30,420 bases of DNA from Halocafeteria seosinensis (GCA_001687465.1 LVLI01000743.1:1-30420); one strand, 5' to 3'; shown: positions 11,371 to 21,572, counted from the first letter of the stretch. A program made the numbers and translations. Notes: generated by a model not told the origin, from the sequence alone.

Positions 11371-11827
11371 ATGGAGCAACACTCACTTCTGCGGGTGGCT
11401 CAGGGTTCATGGAGAACGAGGCCTCTGAAGATCACCGACGGCGAGGTGGAAGATGGAAGATCATCTTCCGAAGATTGGGCTCCTGTAAACATGGACGAAG
11501 TATTCGGAGTTGAGCGATTCGTTAGATACATCGAGGATATACACGATTCGATTATCGAAGTGGTATATGGAAACTTCGGCGTCCTGCGATCAGCAGCAAC
11601 TTCTTGCATGAAATATTCCCAGCTACCTCTTTGATTCACGCATCTTTTTGTGTACTCATTGGGCACAGTGCTCGCCAGGAGCCAAAAAAGAGCGAGAGAT
11701 GTACAGGATGCTTTCAGGCAGCGCCTGTGCAGCGTACAGTAGGAGGCTCGGTGTACCCCGATGTGAACAAGAAATCTCGCAGCAGCTTCTCCCTTTGGAT
11801 CCAGTGAAGTATCCTTGGGAGCCATAA
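11371..11827 (+). CDS. Weak candidate for a small two-exon gene of unknown function
   Basis: A frame opens at the ATG 11371 and can be spliced in phase 0 from a GTATAT donor at 11563 to a GGGCACAG acceptor ending at 11668. The product would be about 116 residues, with an acidic N-terminal half (DGEVEDGRSSSEDWAPVNMDE) and a second exon containing EREMYRMLSGSACAAYSRR and ending PWEP. The implied intron of 106 nt is longer than the 57-81 nt seen in the two well-supported spliced genes. I recognise no family. An overlapping minus-strand frame of 173 codons (11400-11921) is an alternative reading. Both could be chance. Confidence 0.25.
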
Positions 11828-12722
11828 CCGCTTGTCTTCGATTATCTGAAGCTGTCGCATAGTCATGGGTACGTCGTGGGGGTTTCTTTTTCGCCGGGAT
11901 TCGGATCGCCTTTTCGAACAAAGCTCGCCTGAACCGAAGGTAGGACTCGGGTGACCGCTTTGATCACTGAGTATACAAGCGGGCTAATCTTAGCATCGTT
12001 CTTTGTATTCGTCTCCGTCACTGATGCCCGGTGTCAGCCGGTTGATGGTGGTGCATCATACCGGTTGGATGCAGAAGCTGGGCCCAGGGTTGACCAGTAT
12101 TGATTCATCAGCATCAGCACGGCTTTATGTTTTTGAAACTACAGTATGGTCATTCAATGTATACAACGCAGCTTGTCTGTCGCGCTTTCTACCGTAGTCA
12201 CTGGTATGTGCATGCTCAGTCACACCAACCATCTATAATACACAGCCGGTTGTGTTGTATGTGTCGTCGTAATAAGTCGCTTGGTACCACAATGCGTCCC
12301 AGTCAAACAGGGTTGAGAGCCTGTGGGACCTGCAACTTGTAGACTGAGAACTACCAATTTGAAATTTTGAACTTCCAAACAAGACTGCAGTCGCATCCAG
12401 GAAGTCGCAACTCCTCAAAGGAGGTTTGTTTTGTCGATGTTTTCGCCGGCGTGTTGTCAGATAGTTCATGTCATTCTGACTGTATGTGCATAGAGAAGCC
12501 TTGGTTACGGGAAGTGACAATAGAGCACCTTTCGTCTCCCCCTGGGAAAATCCACGAAGTGCTCGCAAACAGCCGTTAAGTGCTGTTTGTCGCACCTACC
12601 ACTATTCCATTCCTTCCAGTTTTACGAAGCTGGTGCTGCGCTATTGGACACCCATAGAGGTGGCGTGACGAACATATATATAGCCCTTCCGTCGCTAGAC
12701 AAAGCTGAAGGGGAGAGCGAAA

Positions 12723-14257
12723 ATGAACCGCGTCAATCAAATTGAAACGGATAGATTGGGAGCCGTTCTCGATGAGCTCTCCAATCAATTACATATCGTA
12801 AGATGAACTTTTCCGAGTCGAGTTTCGAAGTTTATGTGGGTACTAATTTTGTGCCATGGAACGCAGATCTCGGCGCTTCCGGTCGGCAAGTCGTTAGAGA
12901 ATACGGCGAAATACTTGGATAAAGGCCATCCCGCTATGATTCCTCTACAGGACCTTGCACGATCGGAGCGACACTACCAGAATACAGCGGCGTATGCACA
13001 GCGCCGCGGTCATGGACCGGGAAGCACACAGCGAGGAGGAGCGACCACGAGTAGCAAAGGGGCAGATGCTGGAAGCGCGTTTCAGCAGAGACTACAACAG
13101 GATGCGGGGCAAGTACAAGAAAACACGAGAGCTCTATTAAGGGTACTAGAAAAGGGCGAGGAAGATGCCGCAGAGGTATATGAAGCGGCATACAGTGTTC
13201 AGAAAGCTGAAAGAGACGCTCGTAAACAAGCTGAACGAGAAGAACTGGAGGAAGATGAGGAAGACGTCAGCGAAGCAGGAAGCGAGGATAAATCGGAAGC
13301 AAGCCAAGAAAGTCAGGACTTACGAATTGCATCCCAGCATGCGTTGGAACTATCTCGTATATTTAGTGAATTAAAGGACGCGTTGCAAGTCAAATTAAGC
13401 GTAACAGTTGAACAGCAACGTGCCAAGTATGAGTTTATCCGTAATCTTGAGGAGCGTATTCGCCAAGCGGAATCAGAACAGCGTCTCTTAAAGGAAGAGC
13501 TTCGTCGAGTTCGTCAACAGCGCGAATCTGAGCTGACATCGATTACCGATACAGCCGATCGCCTAAAGTCGGAACTTGGTGACTTAGAAGAACACGCAGA
13601 AGCAGAACGCACGAACTTGAAGAGTTTCGTCGACCGAAAAACACAGGAACTGGATGAACAACATATCGCTCAGGTATGAGCCGTCTCCGTTATGTGTGCA
13701 TACTCAATTTGATACTGGTTCATAAGGACGTGTTCGCGTGCAGACCGAAAACCTTGAGCAAGAGCAAGCCAGTACGGAGCAGAATAAGGACAAAACGAAA
13801 AACGAATACGTCGATCAGGAACAGCAGATCCGGAAGAAGAGAAACCAGCAGATTACCGACCTTAACCAGCGGTAAGCGGACATTCAAATAGGCTTAAGAT
13901 TTTGTCGTGAGCATACTTTACTTTACTTTTGTGCTTTCCAGCCTGCTGAGTGAATACGACAACGAGATGCTATCTCTGGAAAACAAAATGGATGCCTTGC
14001 GGAAAGTCCATGCACGAGAAAAACAGCAACTGGAGGTACTACGAAAGTACTTTGATCTGGTGGATACAGATTTACATAATAAGCGTCAGGAAGAGGATTC
14101 ATGGAATCAAAATTGGCAAGATGAAAAGAAGCGTCGAGAAAAGAAGGAGAAACCTGCAGCTCTGCGTATCCAATGGTGGTGGAAGAGGCAATTGCAAAGG
14201 CAGGCCGATGCAAAGAAGAAAAAAGGAGGCGGTAAGAAAAAGAAGGGCAAAAAATAA
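12723..14257 (+). CDS. DRC9: Coiled-coil IQ-motif protein, dynein regulatory complex subunit 9 (IQCG)-like
   Basis: Four exons (12723-12797, 12867-13673, 13744-13871, 13942-14257) with three GT-AG introns of 69-70 nt give 441 residues, close to human IQCG in length. Exon 1 encodes the short helix DRLGAVLDELSNQLHI, which recalls the N-terminal helix of DRC9. Most of the protein from about residue 110 on is charged coiled coil (LSRIFSELKDALQ, FIRNLEERIRQAE). Near the C-terminus is an IQ motif, ALRIQWWWKRQLQRQ, followed by a Lys/Gly-only tail, a combination also found at the end of IQCG. DRC9 is a calmodulin-binding-type subunit of the nexin-dynein regulatory complex on axonemal doublet microtubules. 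The related subunit DRC10 (IQCD) is the main alternative. Gene structure is firm; the DRC9 versus DRC10 choice is inferred. Confidence 0.8.
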
Positions 14258-14447
14258 TGTTTAGAAGACCATTTTGAATATACATCCACAGTCATTTCAG
14301 CAGCAGTGGGGAGACTGAACGTCGTTTCTGAAACATTCTAAGTTGCTCCATTCACGAACAGTACGTCGTTGCAAGCCCAGAAGATCTTGTTGCTCAAGAC
14401 ATCTTCCCTGGGAAAAGTTGCTCATCGGCGGCAGTGAACAATAGCGT

Positions 14448-16607
14448 CTAGGTTCTCTCCGTTATATATGGGTCTTCCTCGGAATCAGAGCCATCTTCAT
14501 TCCATATATTTCGGCTATACATAGCAACTGAAGAATTCTTGGGGGAGCCATTCTGCCTCACCTTTCTCGAACCACTGGTGCCAACCGCTTCCTCTGCATT
14601 GCTGCTGACAGACGATTGATTGTCCTGGCCATCGAGTTCGTAGTCTCGGAAGAATATAAGCTTGGGAACATGTCTCGTTGTCAAGTGTGGTTTTAGCATG
14701 GCCCGCAGACTCCCTCTATTATCATCAAGTGCACGCTGAACTCTGGAAAAGAGTGATTGTAAAGGAAGCGATGCATGGGAAAGGTTCTCCTCCATTGCCT
14801 TCCTCAGTCGTCTGCGAGCGACTCGAGCTCTATGCCCGGACAGACGACCCTCTCCGTTTCCAGGTGCATATTCTTGAAGGACGTGCCGTTTGGATTTTTT
14901 CTTTTCGGTCTTTTTAATGCGGTCAATATGTCGTGTTAAGCTGGTCCTTCTCCCCGGGTATAGCTGCTCTAATGACTCGCCGCGGTTCGAAGGATATCCA
15001 TAACCGTAGCCGGTGTTCACAGCCCAGCTGCTGTGCAGATGTTTCCATCCTCGCTCTCGCGTTGGTTTTGGAAAGCCGTATTGCTGGTGTTCATCATCTA
15101 GTACATGCTGTTGAAATTCAGTAACAGACTCTGGATCCTGTCCTGAAGAGTGGTATGGTATGGGTAGAGTCCAATGGACGTAGGCCAGCTGCAAGTCTGC
15201 CGAGATTCGCACCGATGTAACTTCAATGGGTAATCCGCCAGGACATAGGTCTGGTTCCCTTTGCTGCAGTGAATTCGACGCAAGTACTTGTGCCAAGATA
15301 CGCTGAAGGTACTTTCCCATACGATCCTGTCGAACGGAAGCCTTCTTCCCTCGAGGCTCACCCAACACAGAATATCCAAACTTGCTAAAGGCTTCTTCTT
15401 GGCCATGGGTTGGAGTTTGCTCAATTTGACTGACACTGTGATCAAACGATTGAGACTGATTCAGTGAGCTCTTGCCTGCAAGGGCAGCGAGTTTGTTTCG
15501 CACGTCTTGCTCTTTGTGTTCTTGAGACTTCAGCATTTCAGCGCTTGTCCAATTCGGATTCAACGCGGTAGCTTTTGGAGGCGGTATGGGTGTCCTGAGT
15601 GCCTTCATTTTGGTATCTTCCTCAAATCGTTGTTGTTTCCTTATCCTCTTTATCGATCGCGCTCGGGATACTTGTCTCCAATTGTCAAACCCTTCCGGTA
15701 GCAGATCTTGCAGCTCTTGTTGCTTCTGCTCCTCTTGCTGTCGTTGCCTGATTGTTTTATCATCATCGGTATTCTGCATTGCATTTTGTGGTCCTTTTAA
15801 CTTTTCCAACTCCTGTTTGGTGGCATCAGAGGCGTCTCCATCGTCACTTTCGTTCTGCTTCCACGCCTTCAGCGCCGAGTCCGGATCCGTCGCACCACGA
15901 ATAGACGTGCTCTGAGGCAACCCATCGGGCACTGTATCAAGTAATTCAGGTCGTGAATAAATACTTCCAAAGCCAATTTCATGGAGTTCATCCTGAGACG
16001 CTTCCAAGAGGTTTTTGCCCGATGCCAACACCGGGAGACCGTCCTCGTTGTAATGGACAATCGAATCTCGTGAATCTCGCTGATGGGGCTGTATCATGCT
16101 CTGGGAGGTCTCCGGGGACTCTGTATACGATGATAATGCTGTAGACTGCTGCTTTCGAGGGGACGAAAACAGCTTATTCACGTCCATTTCCTCACCTTCC
16201 GAGTTGACAGTCGATAGTTTAGATGGATCCAGACCTTTAGATTCTAAATATTGGGAGACAGACCCTGTATCGTCAGCGTAATCGTCTGAAAAGCCTTGTA
16301 TAGCGTCAGTCTGAGGAGGATGTTGAAGTTGCTGTTTTCGTCCATTTTGATGGCGCTTTCTTCGCCCCCTACGCGTTGCAGAGCTGTAATGCCGCTTGTT
16401 TACAAAGAAGAATATGTTTTTCTCATGTCTGTCATGGTCTTGGAGACCCCGTAGAGCGGTTGAATAAGGAGCCAGAGCCCGAGGAATTTTGACACCCTTG
16501 AGGGCTTCTCTTCCACTTAATGACGATGGTAATGAAGTAATAAGACCATAAAGCCGCATTTTATGTCCAGTACCACCATTTCTGGAACGTAGGTAGCTAC
16601 ACATCAT
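14448..16607 (-). CDS. rbfA: RbfA-like ribosome-binding factor with long N-terminal extension and internal insertion, probably organellar
   Basis: A single exon of 719 residues ending 190 bp from the DRC9-like gene, which converges on it. The RbfA-like domain starts near residue 424 with RQDRMGKYLQRILAQVLAS and continues through IEVTSVRISADLQLAYVHW. After an insertion of roughly 100 residues rich in Gly, Tyr, Arg and Lys, it closes with RGSLRAMLKPHLTTRHVPK and LIFFRDYE, near residue 650. Bacterial RbfA is ~130 residues and helps mature the small ribosomal subunit 16S rRNA. The first ~80 residues are basic and Ser/Arg-rich, fitting an organelle transit peptide; the region between ~85 and 420 is low-complexity and charged. 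The start could be the first ATG (16607), the next codon (16604) or Met17 (MRLYGLITSL). Plastid or mitochondrial target cannot be decided. Confidence 0.8.
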   Translation of the reverse strand: MMCSYLRSRNGGTGHKMRLYGLITSLPSSLSGREALKGVKIPRALAPYSTALRGLQDHDRHEKNIFFFVNKRHYSSATRRGRRKRHQNGRKQQLQHPPQTDAIQGFSDDYADDTGSVSQYLESKGLDPSKLSTVNSEGEEMDVNKLFSSPRKQQSTALSSYTESPETSQSMIQPHQRDSRDSIVHYNEDGLPVLASGKNLLEASQDELHEIGFGSIYSRPELLDTVPDGLPQSTSIRGATDPDSALKAWKQNESDDGDASDATKQELEKLKGPQNAMQNTDDDKTIRQRQQEEQKQQELQDLLPEGFDNWRQVSRARSIKRIRKQQRFEEDTKMKALRTPIPPPKATALNPNWTSAEMLKSQEHKEQDVRNKLAALAGKSSLNQSQSFDHSVSQIEQTPTHGQEEAFSKFGYSVLGEPRGKKASVRQDRMGKYLQRILAQVLASNSLQQREPDLCPGGLPIEVTSVRISADLQLAYVHWTLPIPYHSSGQDPESVTEFQQHVLDDEHQQYGFPKPTRERGWKHLHSSWAVNTGYGYGYPSNRGESLEQLYPGRRTSLTRHIDRIKKTEKKKSKRHVLQEYAPGNGEGRLSGHRARVARRRLRKAMEENLSHASLPLQSLFSRVQRALDDNRGSLRAMLKPHLTTRHVPKLIFFRDYELDGQDNQSSVSSNAEEAVGTSGSRKVRQNGSPKNSSVAMYSRNIWNEDGSDSEEDPYITERT

Positions 16608-17320
16608 AATGAAATTGACAATTCCAACTCTTTTCTTTCTTTTTTATTTTCACTGAGGTCCATGATGTTGGTACTGTATGGGTGTGATGTGATTGCATAA
16701 AATGTCCATTTATCCTTGTGCAATTAACGTGAACGCGGTAAAGCATGCATCCGGTATTAAAAAGAGCACCGAAATTCCAAGTGACTCTCGCATCTCTTGG
16801 CGAAGCTCCGCAACGAAGTACCGTACGTGTGGTATGTGCGTGCGGACAGGACAGAAGCACTTGGCATACGGTTCCCTCGAATATCGGTTGCTTACAAGGA
16901 AAGAGGATGTCTTTATCATGTCTGTCGTGGTATTGGAGACCGGTTGAATAGGGAGCGAGAGCCCGAGGAATTCTGACACTCTCCAGAACTACCCTGTGAT
17001 GATCATAATGAAGCAGTAAGCTCATACAACAGCATTGTACATTCAGCACTACCACTTCTGGAACCTATATAGCTACGCATCATCAGTGACCTTACAATAC
17101 TAATGTCTCTTGCAAGTTGCAACTCTGCCTTCACTTTAGGACTCATGGTCACTGTGCGTATTGCAATATGCCAAATGCCCATATATCTATTTGTACTTAC
17201 CTCATTCCATATCAAAATGAACACGGCGAGGGACTTTACGCACGCGAAGCAGCTCTCTTTCGCATCCCTGACGCAACTCCGCAGCAAACCAGCGCGTGCG
17301 GACAGATGGCATAAGCTTCC
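16400..17320. repeat. Degenerate tandem duplication covering the 5' end and upstream region of the RbfA-like gene
   Basis: The segment ~16400-16870 recurs in the same orientation at ~16890-17320. Shared blocks include TCATGTCTGTC(A/G)TGGT at 16423 and 16917, AGAGCCCGAGGAATT at ~16472 and ~16959, CCA(C/T)TTCTGGAACGTA-like sequence at ~16575 and ~17055, and a CGCATC...CTCCGCA...GTGCGGACAG block at ~16790-16850 and ~17255-17305. The second copy has lost the reading frame of the RbfA leader, so it is a non-coding relic of the gene's first codons plus promoter. Confidence 0.65.
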
Positions 17321-17578
17321 CCCATGTAGGGAGTGCAAGATGGAAGATTGGGATTGTTGCACTGCTAGTCTACGATGATCAATGTGCCGCATCTCACGCA
17401 TACGAAGATGAGAAACTTTGCATACACCATCTTAAACGGCAGCATGGAAAGCAGAAACTCTCCAAACATCGAACTCCGCGCGCCACGTAGTTCGTGAACG
17501 CGGCCACCGTACAAAGGAGAGGTAATATAATAACATCCTTGCCAACTCAACATAGCACAACAGACGGTCGTGCCTAGT
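16608..17578. other. Intergenic stretch between the RbfA-like gene and discoidin paralog 3 (divergent promoters)
   Basis: The two genes diverge, so both promoters should lie here. Most of the stretch is the second copy of the duplicated RbfA 5' region. From 17320 to 17578 I see nothing recognisable. No clear TATA motif stands out for either gene. Confidence 0.5.
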
Positions 17579-18817
17579 ATGAATTCCCGCAGTTCTTTTG
17601 TATGCTGGCTGTGCGTGCTACTTACGCTGCTACTACAGAGGAGTCTTCCCTCCGCAGCTCTCACTGTCCAGTACCGCTTCCTCAAGTGGCGAATCACAAG
17701 GACCAAGGAAGATTGCGATAACTTATGTGTTTACGGAACCTGCACCCAAGTATCCATTTTTACCCTTAAGCTGGGGAATAAGAACGTGTCTCTCAACACA
17801 TCCCAACGAGTAATTGAAAATCCTGGTGGTTCTAATCCCCCGGGGGAAGGACCCGAAAACATAGTGTCTAACCTCATGACCAAGTGGATCGACACAGACT
17901 TTGGCTGCTGTCAAAACTGCCACCTAATGGGCATTGATGCACAATTTGCTCCCGGAATTAGTGAGCTGATCTTCGATGCCGGTCCAGATTACAAGTATAC
18001 ATTTGACGGCTATCAGTATGCTACTGCCAACGATTACCCAGGGAGGGATCCAGCAGACTGGAAGTTCTTTGGTAGTACAGACAATGCAACATGGATCCTT
18101 CTAGATGATCGTTGTGGATTTTCTGCCCCGGAATCGAGGTTCAATTTCACTCAGGTATTTTCAGTGACAAGCGGGAGTCCTCGGCCTACCCCAACAGGCA
18201 GCTCCAGTTCGTCCATAACGCAGACACCGACTAAAACAAGTACACCGACAACCACCACGACCATGAGCCAGTCAGTTTCATCCACAAAGACCAGTACTGA
18301 CTCTTCGAGCGCAAGCTCATCACCGACAGCTTCTGCAACCACCAGCCCTTCAAATACCAGGACTCCAACAAAGACTTTTACCTCTACTTTTACTCCCACT
18401 CCAACACCGACACGAACCGCAAGTTGTAGTCTACCTTCTACACCGACACAGAGTGCAACTCCGACAACGACTCCAAGCCCCTCCAGAACAATGACGCCAA
18501 CGAGCACCTCGACCTTCAGTTCCACTCTTACAGTGACTCAAACTATTACTCCAACGAGGACCTCAAGTCCCACTAGAACGCAATCGCCAACCACAACTCT
18601 CAGTGCTACCGCCAGTGCTTCATCAACTGTTACCCAGACTCGCTCCGAAACTTCATCCTCCAGTCCTTCAGTAACAATGACGCCAACAAGAACCTCGAGT
18701 TCTACCCCGACTCCATCCTGCAGTGGTACAGTCACTGCTTCCCCTAGTTTATCACCCATTCGGCAATACAGACGTATACAACTTCCAGCTCAGCGACCAA
18801 AACGAAGAAGCAAGTAG
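17579..18817 (+). CDS. Secreted discoidin-like domain protein with long Ser/Thr/Pro-rich region (paralog 3)
   Basis: A single exon of 412 residues from the ATG at 17579; an upstream GTG in frame is not a likely eukaryotic start. Residues 7-26 are a clear signal peptide (VCWLCVLLTLLL). Residues ~31-195 are the discoidin-like domain: YRFLKWRIT, a Cys cluster (CDNLCVYGTC), NPGGSNPPGEG, TKWIDTDFG, YATANDYPGRDP and WKFFGS. An extra Cys pair, CCQNC, after TKWID is not in the other two paralogs. About 195 residues of Thr/Ser/Pro with TPTRTSS-type words follow, with a single Cys in two places. The tail, YRRIQLPAQRPKRRSK, matches the tail of paralog 1. It is expected to be exported and heavily O-glycosylated; partner unknown. 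Confidence 0.85.
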   Translation: MNSRSSFVCWLCVLLTLLLQRSLPSAALTVQYRFLKWRITRTKEDCDNLCVYGTCTQVSIFTLKLGNKNVSLNTSQRVIENPGGSNPPGEGPENIVSNLMTKWIDTDFGCCQNCHLMGIDAQFAPGISELIFDAGPDYKYTFDGYQYATANDYPGRDPADWKFFGSTDNATWILLDDRCGFSAPESRFNFTQVFSVTSGSPRPTPTGSSSSSITQTPTKTSTPTTTTTMSQSVSSTKTSTDSSSASSSPTASATTSPSNTRTPTKTFTSTFTPTPTPTRTASCSLPSTPTQSATPTTTPSPSRTMTPTSTSTFSSTLTVTQTITPTRTSSPTRTQSPTTTLSATASASSTVTQTRSETSSSSPSVTMTPTRTSSSTPTPSCSGTVTASPSLSPIRQYRRIQLPAQRPKRRSK

Positions 18818-18934
18818 TGTGCCGATGCCAATTCCGCATAGGAAGAATGACCATCGATGTGGCAGGTGGAACCATACGAAATAAGAAGTCTTAGATCTAC
18901 AAGTATTAGATATCATCCTTGCTAATCCGTTTCC

Positions 18935-19735
18935 GTATAGGGATCAAGTGTGTGCCTTGGGACTGTCTTAGAGCCTACCTGTGACATCAGAGCGATTATT
19001 TTCTCGTTCTCGTTTTTGTCTTTAAGCTTTGAAACTTCACTTTCGGGAAGAGATTGAACCAGTTCCTCTTGCACGACGTCTTCCAGCCCTATAGCGATGT
19101 TGCCTGTACTATTGGCAAACATTCGTAGAAGCGTCCATAAGTTCCCTCGCTCACTGAGCGTTAGTCAACAAAGAGTCTGTAAGGCGGTCCACGACTAAGT
19201 TCAACGCCGTTTTAGCTTCAGGGCCATTGCGTACATTGACTTCGGGAGAACGTAGTAAAATCCATTGAACAATTTGCATCGCTTCTCCGGTCCATTTGGG
19301 TTGCGTCCCTGTATGTCGCTCTTCAAGAGCCCAAAGTGCTGATCTTGTTACTTCATGGAGTAGTGTCGTTTTCCGTTTTATGTCCTCGACGGAAGATGGT
19401 TTTCTTGATGCAACCCTGGGAGGAAGTGGGTTATGGTTCTCGCGGTCATCTCGAGGACAGTTGCGGCTGTCCACATAATCGTTTGCCATCTGTGGATTTC
19501 CCCACTACAAATCCTAATGCAGGTCGTTGCAACAATTCCTTCACAATTCTACCTTCATTCTCCTCGAATCCTATATTTTGTACTCCCATCTTTCCGCTTC
19601 TTGCTTGCTGCTCCTATCGGGAAGGACGTGGTGGTGGTGGGTGGTGGAGGCGTTGTCGATAGCATGGAGCGCTTCCCGAAACAATCGATTCCTCTCTTTC
19701 TCTTCTTGTGCAGTTATTGTTAATGCCGCCATCAT
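18935..19735 (-). pseudogene. Giant ankyrin gene, copy B: truncated and disabled 5' end
   Basis: Read on the minus strand this is closely similar to the first ~0.9 kb of copy C: the same ATGATGGCGGC start (19735), then TAQEEKERNRLFREALHAID, later KPSSVEDIKRKTTLLHEVTR and QWILLRSPEVNVR. Relative to C it has small deletions and frame changes (an early stop follows after about 60 codons), an in-frame stop after LVVDRLTDSLLTNAQ, and homology ends abruptly at about 18935, some 120 bp from the discoidin gene. No ankyrin, lipase-like or kinase-like part remains. It cannot make a full protein. Confidence 0.85.
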
Positions 19736-20279
19736 CACACACACTCTTTCCCCTAGAGTGAGGTACGTGTGTCTATCTGTATATATTTACGATGACGGCT
19801 TCCGGCCTGGATACACTCAATCAATCAATCCCGCTCACAACGCTGTATATGTAGAGTGTATATTCCCACCCCTGATAAAATAGGGAAAAGAACAGTCCCG
19901 TCAGTTCCGTGTGTACCCTATGTGTATGCCGACATACCACACAAATCAACATATACACCCACCACCATGTGTTGTCGAGTTGTCATCATGTGGGAAGGCG
20001 GAACAGGGCCTGGGCGGACGCAAGGGGGAGGAAGGAAGGAATCACTGAAAGGGAGAGAACGCGCTGGTGTCCCCAGGAGTGAGTGAGAGCAGCTTAGGGG
20101 AATCTAATTAGAGGGTTTGGTTTGGCTTGCGGAGGTAACCAAGAAACATGGATGTCTGTACTCGAATTCCAAACGCAAACTGGGGCCACTAGCAGCGGTC
20201 ATATGGCCTCTGGCCTCAGGTAGGTAGTACTGTACCAAATGCATGTCATTGAATTCTGCATATCAAGTAACAATGCTCA
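19736..20279 (-). repeat. Left inverted copy of the spacer that separates giant ankyrin genes
   Basis: This spacer, lying between the 3' end of copy A and the 5' end of copy B on the minus strand, matches the reverse complement of about 21509-22129 block by block. Shared words include GATAAAATAGG versus CCTATTTTATC, and GTATGCCGACATACCACACA versus its complement at ~21877. With the flanking gene ends it forms one arm of an inverted repeat. It lacks the long AC microsatellite present in the right arm. Confidence 0.85.
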
Positions 20280-21407
20280 TTATTCCATTCCTAGGTAGTG
20301 TAAGAGTCTCTGGCGCTCATAAGGAGGAACTTCTTCGCTCGCCAATGGGACACGGATGCGCGGCCTGTGCTCAGTAGTAGTATCGCATGCAAGAAGTTCT
20401 ACAGCTCTCAAATACTCACCCTGTTCGCAGCATGCCTTCATCATTTTTCTCGGTTTAAAAGTGGAAGGCAAACCACACGACAATCGCAGTATCTTCAAGA
20501 GTTCGCGGAATGTCCTCCTGTCCAATTCCTCGGAGGACGACGAATCGATAATCACGCGAACGAGAGACTCTCCATTCTCTTTAAAAAATAAAACCCTGTG
20601 TATGTACACAAAGTTGAGCACAAGTCTCTTGCTACTCCCAATAAACGACGAAACAAGCATTGCCTTGCTCAAGTACTTATGCAAGACAAGAGAGTCAGCT
20701 GCGAGCTCGTATTCCCACAAAAGCAAGCGGGCACCAATGCAGTCATCATTTTTCAGCAATGTATCGAAATTGTATCCAGACAGACAGGCTCTTCCTGCCT
20801 CTTCGATTTCCTCCGAAGAAATTCCATCTTCAGTGCACAATCGGCGGAACCCAAGTCGCGCAGCCAGAGTACGAGGAGACAGACCTAACGAGTTGCGGTA
20901 CATGTTCTCGGGAAGCAGCTTACCACAAGCACATTGACAAGTATAACTTCGCCAACGGAGAACACCATCCATCAGTGTCATATTTGAGTTCTTGTAACAA
21001 GAGCTCTGTATCCATTCTAAGTGATTGGCAACTTGTTGCCAGCTTTGGGACTCCCCAAAGTTGTCGTCTTGTCTTTTTCCGCTGCTTCTAGTACCGCAAT
21101 ATCCCAGGGACAACGCTGCTAAACGTCAAAGTCTAAGGATCACAAGTTCGAATCACCTTATCTAAGCTATTTCCATCTTCAAGCGGGTCACGCGGTAGCA
21201 TGCGTCTGACCAAGTCAACATCTCCTTGTCTCGCCGCCAAATGCAACGCAGTTCAGTCCACTCGAGCAGTGTAGGACGGCAATGCACCGTACTGTACTCG
21301 AGAAGGCATCGAATAAACTCGTCCAGTTCCAGCTTTTTCATACCATTTGCGCTTTGCAAGGTCAACATGCCATACTTCTTTTTCAGCTCAAACAACAGGG
21401 TATTTCC
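20280..21407 (-). pseudogene. Giant ankyrin gene, copy A: 3' end only, disabled upstream
   Basis: The minus strand from 21407 to the TAA at 20280-20282 matches copy C from about 29587 to the window end and then gives the 3' end that C lacks here. The last 250 or so codons are open and almost identical to C in their overlap: one difference (E for G) in the roughly 100 residues from SPRTLAARLGF to FKENGE. A further 95 codons, ending LLHYLGME, show where the family's proteins stop. Upstream it is broken: a 5-bp tandem duplication of AGTAC (about 21289-21298) shifts the frame, and an in-frame TAG plus another shift lie near 21130. At 21407 homology ends at an inversion junction. It may represent a dead gene, or a 3' fragment whose rest was lost. 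Confidence 0.85.
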
Positions 21408-21508
21408 CCGCCAACACGATCCACCGCGCATCCCTGTCCCCATTGGCGGGCGAAGAAGTACCTCCTCATGAGCGCCAGAAACTCTTACACTACCTAGGAA
21501 GGGAATAA
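21408..21508 (+). pseudogene. Giant ankyrin gene, fragment D: last ~33 codons only
   Basis: The plus strand encodes EEVPPHERQKLLHYLGRE and then TAA (21506-21508). This is the counterpart of the copy A ending EEVPPYERQRLLHYLGME, but in opposite orientation. Homology starts at about 21408, directly where copy A homology stops. It is the 3' stub of the array member that once preceded copy C. Confidence 0.85.
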
Positions 21509-21572
21509 TGAGAATTGTTACTTGATATGCAGAATTCAATGACGCGCATTTGATACAGTACTACCTACCTGA

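Larger units (their letters stand above)
10283..12722. other. Long gene-poor stretch between discoidin paralog 2 and the DRC9-like gene
   Basis: This 2.4-kb stretch has no strongly supported gene. It holds a pair of 100-bp direct repeats (10661-10760 and 10891-10990), a minus-strand stretch at about 11060-11230 with a Pro/Ser/Thr-rich translation that may be a scrap of a discoidin-like gene, and a weak two-exon gene candidate at 11371-11827. I see nothing recognisable in 11830-12720. Confidence 0.5.

Noticed and set aside
11400-11921. Minus-strand frame of 173 codons
   Set aside because: No recognisable domain, high Arg/Ser content and overlap with a plus-strand reading that looks somewhat more protein-like; not supported strongly enough to list as a gene.
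18151-18525. Long minus-strand frame rich in Val and Gly opposite discoidin paralog 3
   Set aside because: It is the complement of Thr/Pro/Ser codons; such repeats keep other frames open by composition. The same applies to 9495-9893 (+) and 18538-18759 (-).
20356-20937. Plus-strand frame of 193 codons antisense to copy A
   Set aside because: The matching minus-strand reading is almost identical to the protein of copy C, so the plus frame is a shadow. The same shadow appears at 29783-30328 opposite copy C.
21146-21154. GTTCGAATC, which resembles the T-loop of a tRNA
   Set aside because: It lies in sequence homologous to the coding region of copy C, and no acceptor stem, D-arm or anticodon arm can be folded around it.
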